This document shows positions 57,760-64,000 of a stretch of 64,000 nt of DNA, in pieces; the stretch's first letter is position 1; each line of letters opens with the position of its first letter. The position numbers were made by a program, and so were the translations under genes. The DNA comes from SZUA-309 sp965215995 (GTDB taxonomy: Bacteria > Pseudomonadota > Gammaproteobacteria > Pseudomonadales > Azotimanducaceae), in contig OZ244128.1 of the NCBI GenBank assembly GCA_965215995.1, positions 4,154,001-4,218,000 of the forward strand. The letters are read 5' to 3'. Under the pieces are notes generated by a model. It saw only the letters and a list, made by a program, of their open reading frames with translations, ran no database searches and was not told the DNA's origin.

Positions 57760-59189
57760 TGGAGCGCGCGGAGTTTGAAGAGCTGCTCGGCGCGGTCGTC
57801 GCCCGGGAGATTACCGGCTGCACCGGTCTGAATTCCGCGGAAAGGCTCTCCGGCGGCGCCAGTCAGGAGACCTATCGGCTTACTCTAGCGACCGATGAAG
57901 GCGAGCGCGTGGTCTGCATGCGCCGGGCACCGGGTGGCGGGGTGGCCCAGGACACTGAGGTCCGTATTGCGCCAGGACTCGCCACCGAAGCACAGCTCAT
58001 GGCCTGTGCCCGTGACGTTGGTGTGCCGGAGCCCGAGGTTTACTACGTGCTGCAGGAATCGGATGGCCTGGGCGCCGGCTTCATCATGGAGTGGCTGGAC
58101 GGGGAGACGCTTGGTGCTCGGATCGTCAAGGTGCCGGAGCTGGACACCATTCGACCGAAGCTTGCCTATGCCTGCGGTGAGATCATGGCTCGGATCCACA
58201 GCGTGGATCTCGACGCCACCGGCCTTCGTGACAAGCTCGAGCACGCACCACCGGAGTACTTCGTTACCCAGACCTGGGATCGGTACAAGCTGCTGGAAAC
58301 ACCGCAGCCGATGATCGATTACGCCGGCCGCTGGCTGATGGACAACCTGCCGACGGACTACGAGTCCACGCTGGTGCACAACGATTTCCGTAACGGTAAC
58401 TTCATGGTGACCTCGAAGGGCATCAACGCGGTTCTGGACTGGGAGATCGCTCACATTGGTGATCCCATGCGCGATCTGGGCTGGATCTGCACCAATTCCT
58501 GGCGCTTCGGCCGAACCGAGCTACCGGTGGGTGGCTTCGGCGAGTATGAAGACCTGTTCGCCGGCTACGAGTCGGTTTCCGGAAAAAAAGTGGATCCGGC
58601 GCATGTGAAGTTCTGGGAGGTGTTCGGGTCCTTCTGGTGGGCTGTCGGCTGCCTGGGCATGGCCGAGCACTATCGGAACGGCCCGGACAAGACGGTGGAG
58701 CGTCCGGCCATTGGCCGTCGCTCCTCGGAGTGCCAGGTGGATTGCGTAAACCTGCTGATCCCCGGTCCGGTGACGCTCGTCGAGCCGGAGGAACGATCGG
58801 GCAATCTGGACATGCCGCGGGTGGATGAGCTTCTGGTCAGCGTTCGCGACTTTCTTCGCGAGGACGTGATGGCGAATACCGCCGGGCGAACTCAGTTTCT
58901 GGCCAGGGTAGCTGGCAACAGTCTGGACATCATCGACCGCGAGCTGGCTCTGGGGCCACGGCACCGAGCCGGGGAGCTGGAACGGTTACGCAGTTTGTGT
59001 GGCCATGATGGCGAGCTCGGTGAGCTGCGCTGGGAGCTCGTCAATGGTCTGAGGGATGGCAGCAGGGCGTTGGACGATATAAATCTCATCGAGCACCTCA
59101 GGACCACGGTGGTCAATCAGATCGCTATCGATCAGCCACGCTATTCAGGATTCAAGACGGCGACAGCGAACGCCTCTGCTCTGGCGTAG
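57759..59189 (+). CDS. Aminoglycoside-phosphotransferase-like protein (ACAD10-type partner)
   Basis: A 476-residue protein of the APH/choline-kinase-like fold: P-loop-like strand and ERLSGGASQETYRLTL, the Lys/Arg pair in RVVCMRRAPGGGV, the catalytic loop LVHNDFRNGNFMV and the DFG-type INAVLDWEIAHIGDPMRDLGWI. A C-terminal extension of about 120 residues follows. In mammals the same kinase-like domain is fused to an acyl-CoA dehydrogenase (ACAD10/11), where it helps degrade 4-hydroxyacids by phosphorylation; here the two genes overlap by one base. This suggests a 4-hydroxyacyl-CoA role, by analogy. Confidence 0.9.
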   Translation: MERAEFEELLGAVVAREITGCTGLNSAERLSGGASQETYRLTLATDEGERVVCMRRAPGGGVAQDTEVRIAPGLATEAQLMACARDVGVPEPEVYYVLQESDGLGAGFIMEWLDGETLGARIVKVPELDTIRPKLAYACGEIMARIHSVDLDATGLRDKLEHAPPEYFVTQTWDRYKLLETPQPMIDYAGRWLMDNLPTDYESTLVHNDFRNGNFMVTSKGINAVLDWEIAHIGDPMRDLGWICTNSWRFGRTELPVGGFGEYEDLFAGYESVSGKKVDPAHVKFWEVFGSFWWAVGCLGMAEHYRNGPDKTVERPAIGRRSSECQVDCVNLLIPGPVTLVEPEERSGNLDMPRVDELLVSVRDFLREDVMANTAGRTQFLARVAGNSLDIIDRELALGPRHRAGELERLRSLCGHDGELGELRWELVNGLRDGSRALDDINLIEHLRTTVVNQIAIDQPRYSGFKTATANASALA

Positions 59190-59217
59190 GTCTCGGCCTG
59201 GCGGAGGCCTGCGCGTA

Positions 59218-59724
59218 TCAGCGGGGATCCAACCGGATGATCACGAAGGGCGGCGCGGTGGATTCGTCCTCGAGCCAGCCAGCCCAGCTGTCATACTTGT
59301 CTGCCAGCGATCCCGCGCCTTCCCGGAATTCAGCGATATCCTGCACGGGAGTGGCCGTCATCTCATAGAGCTTGTTGCCGATCTTCAGACGCACGTCAGG
59401 GTTGTCGGCAATCACCGAGTTCCAGTACTTCGTCCCCGGAAAGGCAGCCTCCTCACTGTAGATGGATGGCACGTAGAGCTTGCCATTTCGGGTGCCGAGC
59501 ACGGTGGTCACGGAGAAGGGGATGCCGTACCAGGGACGAGTCTCCACGAACACCTCCGGGTGCTCGGCGATAAAAGACCAGTCGCTCGGGAGCTCCTCCA
59601 CCAGCTCGCCGGAGAGCCACATGCCAGGGCGGCGGTCTTTCGGCTCGCACGCTGCGAGCAGCAGGAGGGCCACGATGCTCCCAACGGTCAGGCAGATGCG
59701 TCTGCCGAGCGATGTTCCTTCCAT
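59218..59724 (-). CDS. Lipoprotein of unknown function
   Basis: A 168-residue predicted lipoprotein. MEGTSLGRR at 59724 gives a signal (ICLTVGSIVALLLLAAC, Cys28). The mature part has a repeated-look sequence: ELPSDWSFIAEHPEVFVETRPWYGIPFSVTTVLGTRNGKLYVPSIYSEEAAFPGTKYWNSVIADNP. It resembles uncharacterised proteins with a split-barrel-like or nuclear-transport-like surface ('...FVIIRLDPR' ending), but no function is known. It is convergent with the kinase-like gene and divergent from the WS/DGAT gene. Confidence 0.75.
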   Translation of the reverse strand: MEGTSLGRRICLTVGSIVALLLLAACEPKDRRPGMWLSGELVEELPSDWSFIAEHPEVFVETRPWYGIPFSVTTVLGTRNGKLYVPSIYSEEAAFPGTKYWNSVIADNPDVRLKIGNKLYEMTATPVQDIAEFREGAGSLADKYDSWAGWLEDESTAPPFVIIRLDPR

Positions 59725-59800
59725 TCGAACCTCTTCTCGAGCTTTGAATTGAATTGAAATTGAAGTGAGCGCATCGTAGCACTTTGGATGGGGGAACAGC

Positions 59801-61240
59801 ATGCAGCAACTCAGCGGTCAGGACGCTTCGTTTCTCTACTTCGAGACGCCCAACTCGCCGATGCACATCGGCGGGATCATGATCTACGACCCGTCTACCG
59901 TGAAAGGCGGCAAGCAGGGCTTCAAGGACATCCTCCGGGCCATCGAGTCCCGGCTGCATCTGGCACGCAGCTTCCGGGAGAAGGTGGTGAACGTGCCCTT
60001 CAACCTGGACCACCCCTGGTGGGTGGAGGACAAGCACTTCGATCTGGAGTACCACGTTCGCCACATCCGTCTGCCGGAACCGGGCGACTGGCGGCAGCTC
60101 TGCATTCAGGTGGCCAGGCTCCACGCCCGGCCTCTGGATCTGACCCGGCCGCTCTGGGAGTTCACCGTGGTCGAGGGGTTGGATGCCATACCCGGTCTGC
60201 CCAAGGGGAGCTATGCCATCGTGACCAAGGTGCACCACGCCTGTATCGACGGTGTGTCCGGGGTAGACATGGTGGAGGCCATTCATGATCTGGAGCCGTA
60301 TCCGTCAGAGGTCCCAAAGGCGAGCCCCTGGGCGGGTGAGAACGATCCGAATCCGCTCGAGCTGATGGCACGTGCGCATATCAACAACCTGAGTCAGCCG
60401 TTCCGTTTTGCCGAGGTGCTGGCTCGCTCGGTGCCTGCTTTCGGGCGTGTGAGTCGTGGGTTCGCGGAGCGGAAGTTCGATCGGCCGCAGGTTCAGCCGC
60501 CTCGAACCCGCTTCAACCATCAGATCACCGGCCATCGGGTGGTGGAAGGACGCCGTTTCCTGCTTCAGGAGGTCCGTGCCATCAAGAATGCGATCGAAGG
60601 CGCGACGATCAACGACGCGGTGCTCACCATCGTCGGCGGTACCTTGCGTGCCTACCTGGAGGCGAAGCAGGAGCTGCCGAGCGACTCCATGATCGCCATG
60701 GCACCGATTTCTGTCCGGGGCAAGGACGGCAAAGGTGCCATGGGCAATCAGGTGGCGGCGATGACGGTGGCCCTCGGTACGGAGATCGCAGACCCTCTGG
60801 AGCGACTACGGTCCGTGCATGAGCACGCATCGCGTTCCAAGGAGATGACCAATGCGGTGGGTGCCAAGCTCATGACCGACTACAGTCAGTTCATTCCCTC
60901 GACCACGGCTGGTCTGGCGGCTCGGCTTTACACCGAGTACGGCCTGGCGGAACAGATGAACGTGCCGTTCAACTGCGTCGTCACCAACGTGCCGGGTCCG
61001 CAGTTCTCACTCTACTCGGCCGGCGCGCGCATGGTGACCCAGTTCGGTCTCGGGCCCGTTTTCGATGGCATGGGCCTGATCTTCCCGGTTCTGAGCTATA
61101 ACGGCTGGATCATGATTTCACTCACGTCCTGCAGGGAGATGATGCCGGACCCCGGTTTTTTCGGGGAGTGTCTGGAAGGTAGCTACAAGGCGCTCAAGGA
61201 CGCCGCTGGTGTGGAGGATATGGCAGAGCCGGAAGTTTAG
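59801..61240 (+). CDS. Wax ester synthase/acyl-CoA:diacylglycerol acyltransferase
   Basis: A 479-residue WS/DGAT enzyme. The HHxxxDG active-site motif is at His145-His146 to Asp150 in VTKVHHACIDGVSG. Also present are MSGQDASFLYFETPNSPMHIGG-like head, PISVRGKDGKGAMGNQVAAMTVALGTEI, and the C-terminal NVPGPQFSLYSAGA. It joins fatty alcohol or diacylglycerol with acyl-CoA to make wax esters or triacylglycerol storage lipid. It sits beside acyl-CoA ligase and dehydrogenase genes, so lipid storage and use are linked in this region. Start ATG 59801 with GGGGGA upstream. Confidence 0.94.
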   Translation: MQQLSGQDASFLYFETPNSPMHIGGIMIYDPSTVKGGKQGFKDILRAIESRLHLARSFREKVVNVPFNLDHPWWVEDKHFDLEYHVRHIRLPEPGDWRQLCIQVARLHARPLDLTRPLWEFTVVEGLDAIPGLPKGSYAIVTKVHHACIDGVSGVDMVEAIHDLEPYPSEVPKASPWAGENDPNPLELMARAHINNLSQPFRFAEVLARSVPAFGRVSRGFAERKFDRPQVQPPRTRFNHQITGHRVVEGRRFLLQEVRAIKNAIEGATINDAVLTIVGGTLRAYLEAKQELPSDSMIAMAPISVRGKDGKGAMGNQVAAMTVALGTEIADPLERLRSVHEHASRSKEMTNAVGAKLMTDYSQFIPSTTAGLAARLYTEYGLAEQMNVPFNCVVTNVPGPQFSLYSAGARMVTQFGLGPVFDGMGLIFPVLSYNGWIMISLTSCREMMPDPGFFGECLEGSYKALKDAAGVEDMAEPEV

Positions 61241-61902
61241 CCGGCGGAAGCTGTGCCCATCATTCCGCTGATCTGATCCACCATTGGGAAAAACTTCTTG
61301 CGCAATCGGAGCAGGAGACCCGGGGTGATTTCTTCCTCGAAATCACTGAGCGCAAAGCGAAGCGTCAGGCTACCGGCCGCGTGCTCGATGCCCGATAGCC
61401 GGGTGTCTGTGGAGAGCGGTGGCACAGGCAGGTAGGTCTGGAATATGGAAGATACGTAACCCGGCACGCCGAAGAACGAGGTACGTTTCGGCTTCAGCAC
61501 GAACCAGCCACCCACGATCTCCACCGTTGTCTCGAACTCCGCCACCGGAAAACCAGCGATCTCCGTGTGCACGATCAGTGCGTCGCTGCCGAGCTCCAGC
61601 CGGTACGGCAGCTGAAATCGCTTCAGCCAGCGGTCCAGGGCTTTCTGGCCGATGGTGATTTCCAGACCGGGACCTTCCATCTTCAGCAGTGCGGGAAGTC
61701 CCTGCACGAAGGTTGCTTTTTCCGCCACACAGGAGATTCGTTCCAGATCCAGCCAGCCGGTGGCGATGCCCTGAAATTCCACTCGGGCGTTGCTGAACTG
61801 ATCGGGGAAAGGCATGCCGCTGGCTTCATCCCAGTACAGCATCACAGGTACCTTGAGATAGGTGCTGAGAAGTTCGTCGATCAGATCTGAGCGGCTAGCC
61901 AT
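61237..61902 (-). CDS. Hypothetical protein, DUF2993-like
   Basis: A 221-residue protein without signal or obvious helix. It contains TGWLDLERISCVAEKATFVQGLPALLKMEGPGLEITIGQKALDRWLKR, which has the look of lipid-binding DUF2993/LmeA-type strands, then VHTEIAGFPVAEFETTVEIVGGWFVLKPKRTSFFG. The assignment is weak. It overlaps the WS/DGAT stop by four bases on the opposite strand. Given the neighbour, a lipid-transfer function is a tempting but unsupported guess. Confidence 0.6.
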   Translation of the reverse strand: MASRSDLIDELLSTYLKVPVMLYWDEASGMPFPDQFSNARVEFQGIATGWLDLERISCVAEKATFVQGLPALLKMEGPGLEITIGQKALDRWLKRFQLPYRLELGSDALIVHTEIAGFPVAEFETTVEIVGGWFVLKPKRTSFFGVPGYVSSIFQTYLPVPPLSTDTRLSGIEHAAGSLTLRFALSDFEEEITPGLLLRLRKKFFPMVDQISGMMGTASAG

Positions 61903-62094
61903 CGCAGGTGCCTCCAGCGATTTCCGGATGCTTGAAGTTTATCGCGCCTGGTCGGCAATAGTTCCACACCTTTGTTACCCCGACTGCCTTCCCTCGCTGT
62001 CGATGGGAAGCCCCACACCGACGTTATATAATGCGTGTAGGGGCATGTCGGCTGCTGAAGTGGAGCATTCGCCGTGCTGCGGATTGGACGGGAT

Positions 62095-64000
62095 ATGAAG
62101 GAAGTTGCTTTCCGGGTTCTGCTGGTGGTGCTGGCCGTGCCATCGATGGGATCCGCCGACATGGCAGACTGGCCAAGCTATGGCAGCTCTCTGGCTTCGA
62201 CGAAGTACTCGCCTCTCGACCAGATAAACCCAGACACAATTGGCCGTCTCGGCATCAGCTGGATCTGGTACTCGATCGATAACGAGTGGGTGCAGGTCCG
62301 ACCTGAATTTGTCCCCGGCCCGTTCAAGTCCACTCCGATCAAAGTTGGAGACGTGCTGTACACCAGTACTTCTCTCGGTGCGGTGGCAGCACTGGATGCG
62401 GCCACAGGTGAAATGATCTGGACGTTCGACACCGGGACGTGGAAGGACGGGCGTCCTGCAAACATGGGGTTCAACCACCGGGGCGTTTCCTTCTATGAAA
62501 AGGACGGTCGGGCACGCATCTTCATAGGCACCAACAACGCTTATCTGTGGTCACTGAATGCAGAGACCGGGAAACCGGACTTGAGTTTCGGCGTGAAGGG
62601 CAGGGTGGATCTGACCAAAGGACTCGGGCGGCCGGTGAACCGAAAGCTTTACTCGAATACTGCTGCACCGATGATCGTCGGCGATGTGATCGTCATGGGC
62701 TCGGTCGTGCAGGACTCCCCCGCCTACGGTTTCCGCACCCCGAGGCGGGACATGATGCCGCCGGGCCATGTCCGTGGCTACGACGTCAGAACCGGTGAAA
62801 TGCGCTGGATCTTCCACTCGGTGCCGAGGGCAGGGGAACTCGGGGCTGAGACCTGGCAGGGCAAAGACTGGACCGATACAGGGGCGACGAATGTCTGGAC
62901 GCTCATGAGCGCCGATCACGAGCTTGGCTATGTGTACCTGCCTTTTGGGACCGCCAACAACGATTTCTATGGCGGTGAGCGCCCGGGTGCAAATCTCTTC
63001 AGTGAGACCCTTGTCTGCCTGGATGCAGCGACCGGCAAGCGCGTCTGGCACTTTCAGATGATCCACCATGGCCTGTGGGACTACGACCTGCCGGCCGCAC
63101 CCAATCTGGTGGACATCGTGGTCAACGACACCCCGGTGAAGGCCGTAGCGCAGGTATCGAAACAGGGTCACATCTACGTGTTCGACCGAGTCACCGGGAA
63201 ACCCATCTGGCCGATTGAAGAACAGCCCGTACCTCAGTCCACCGTTCCAGGGGAGAGAACATCACCGACTCAGCCCATCCCCACCTGGCCGCTGCCATTC
63301 GATCGTCAGGGCGTCAGCGAAGACATCCTGATCGACTTCACGCCGGAGCTGCGGGCTGAAGCGCTGAAGCTGATATCTGCCTACGATGTGGGTCCTCTCT
63401 ACACGCCCCCCTCACTGAAGGGGACCGTGGTGCTGCCGTCGGATGGTGGTGCGGCTAGTTGGACCGGCGCTGCAGTAGATCCTGATACCGGAGTAATCTA
63501 CATCCCCTCCATGACGTTGCCGGCAGTTTTCAAGCTCGGCGAGCTCGACCCTGAGCAGACCGAGTACCGCTATGAGCGTTCTGCCATGACGTTCATGAGC
63601 GGGCCCGATGGGTTGCCGCTGATCAAGCCGCCGCTCGGACGAGTTACGGCCATCGATCTCAACAGCGGCGAGCATCGATGGATGGTTCCTAACGGTGAAG
63701 GACCGAGACGGAGGCTGATTGCGGCAGGTATCCCGGATCCGGGACCGGTCGGGAACCAGGGGTTTACCCACGTGTTGCTGACCGCCTCTTTGCTGTTCAC
63801 TACGCTGAACGATGATGGCAAACCGGTGCTGCGGGCGCTGGACAAGCAGACTGGCGCGCTGGTCCGGGAGTTACCGCTACCAGCGAGCCCGAACGGCGCG
63901 CCGATGACTTACATGGCTGATGGCAAGCAATTCATCAGTATTGCAGTCGGCGGGGCGACAGATGCGGCGCTTCTGACCCTGGCGCTCGATGGCAATCTGC
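62095..64000 (+). CDS. PQQ-dependent dehydrogenase (glucose dehydrogenase-like), cut by window edge
   Basis: An open frame of 635 codons from ATG 62095 to the end of the window. The start is preceded by a weak GGACGGG; a TATAAT-like -10 lies at 62027-62032. The first 22 residues are a signal peptide (MKEVAFRVLLVVLAVPSMGSA). Propeller features: SLASTKYSPLDQINPDTIGRLGISWIWY, TSTSLGAVAALDAATGEMIWTFDTGTW, GANLFSETLVCLDAATGKRVWHFQ and the catalytic-Asp loop MIHHGLWDYDLPAAPNLVDIVV, which resembles the HHDLWD loop of membrane glucose dehydrogenase. No haem motif is seen so far. It is the second quinoprotein in the window. Confidence 0.9.
   Translation, partial: MKEVAFRVLLVVLAVPSMGSADMADWPSYGSSLASTKYSPLDQINPDTIGRLGISWIWYSIDNEWVQVRPEFVPGPFKSTPIKVGDVLYTSTSLGAVAALDAATGEMIWTFDTGTWKDGRPANMGFNHRGVSFYEKDGRARIFIGTNNAYLWSLNAETGKPDLSFGVKGRVDLTKGLGRPVNRKLYSNTAAPMIVGDVIVMGSVVQDSPAYGFRTPRRDMMPPGHVRGYDVRTGEMRWIFHSVPRAGELGAETWQGKDWTDTGATNVWTLMSADHELGYVYLPFGTANNDFYGGERPGANLFSETLVCLDAATGKRVWHFQMIHHGLWDYDLPAAPNLVDIVVNDTPVKAVAQVSKQGHIYVFDRVTGKPIWPIEEQPVPQSTVPGERTSPTQPIPTWPLPFDRQGVSEDILIDFTPELRAEALKLISAYDVGPLYTPPSLKGTVVLPSDGGAASWTGAAVDPDTGVIYIPSMTLPAVFKLGELDPEQTEYRYERSAMTFMSGPDGLPLIKPPLGRVTAIDLNSGEHRWMVPNGEGPRRRLIAAGIPDPGPVGNQGFTHVLLTASLLFTTLNDDGKPVLRALDKQTGALVRELPLPASPNGAPMTYMADGKQFISIAVGGATDAALLTLALDGNL

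Noticed and set aside
1..64000. CRISPR array, prophage, insertion sequence, rRNA or tRNA gene
   Set aside because: None seen on reading: no spaced repeats with unique spacers, no transposase or integrase motifs, no tRNA cloverleaf-like stretch noticed. A covariance-model search would be needed to exclude a tRNA completely.

Overview
The window reads as a chromosomal stretch of a GC-rich gammaproteobacterium. No rRNA, tRNA, CRISPR array, prophage or insertion sequence is visible. The evidence for the group is a TonB-dependent receptor (so a Gram-negative outer membrane), an SOS box identical to the E. coli-type LexA consensus, and an aerobic gene set typical of heterotrophic marine or soil gammaproteobacteria: PQQ dehydrogenases, acyl-CoA dehydrogenase, wax ester synthase, LLM flavin enzymes and an orphan ParA. 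I cannot fix the genus. Coding density is very high. Many neighbours overlap by 1-4 nt (ATGA, TGATG or GTGA junctions). No gap exceeds about 220 bp once a small gene at 28990-29262 is counted.

Layout. 1-5980: TonB receptor, di-haem peroxidase, exported protein of unknown function, pdxH. 6062-12260: ThDP 2-oxoacid decarboxylase, D-2-hydroxyacid dehydrogenase, GFA protein, FMN 2-hydroxyacid oxidase, GAP/LysE-like membrane protein and a double-hotdog MaoC protein, which together resemble a 2-hydroxyacid/2-oxoacid module. 12305-13447: NnrS. 13637-20470: a tight operon of orphan ParA, hotdog thioesterase, class III aminotransferase, penicillin-acylase-like Ntn hydrolase, DmpA/BapA-type aminopeptidase and rhodanese. 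20493-27305: AhpD-like protein, a frameshifted AAA ATPase with a VOC protein, Gfo/Idh/MocA oxidoreductase, DJ-1/PfpI protein, ICMT-like methyltransferase, PQQ alcohol dehydrogenase with a haem domain. 27330-31709: dinB with a zinc-ribbon partner, a small cysteine protein, a Tat-exported asparaginase and a beta-propeller lipoprotein. 31715-35499: duplicated MmcQ/YjbR protein, then two thioredoxin-fold isomerases and a gamma-glutamyltransferase. 35532-38446: PaaX-like regulator divergent from a fatty-acid desaturase, a DUF4956-like membrane protein and a small exported protein. 38601-46056: SDR, GFA, lipoprotein, cytochrome-b-like protein with an ECF41 sigma factor, CaCA antiporter, glycosyltransferase, GPH/MFS transporter. 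46197-49175: LLM flavin enzyme, cyclophilin, alpha/beta hydrolase. 49172-50747: decayed VOC gene and an SOS-controlled DUF222-HNH nuclease. 50865-61902: orphan thrS, then a lipid module (acyl-CoA ligase, exported amidohydrolase, acyl-CoA dehydrogenase, ACAD10-type kinase-like protein, WS/DGAT). 62095-end: a second PQQ dehydrogenase cut by the window edge.

The most notable signals are four. (1) A perfect LexA operator lies 13 nt before a DUF222-HNH nuclease gene. (2) A candidate ECF41 promoter precedes a cytochrome-b-like gene co-transcribed with an ECF41 sigma factor, which is not the usual ECF41 partner. (3) An orphan-ParA operon carries enzymes that together could degrade N-acylated or beta-linked amino compounds. 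(4) A PaaX-like/desaturase divergon carries an inverted-repeat operator. These functional readings are inference from motifs and context.
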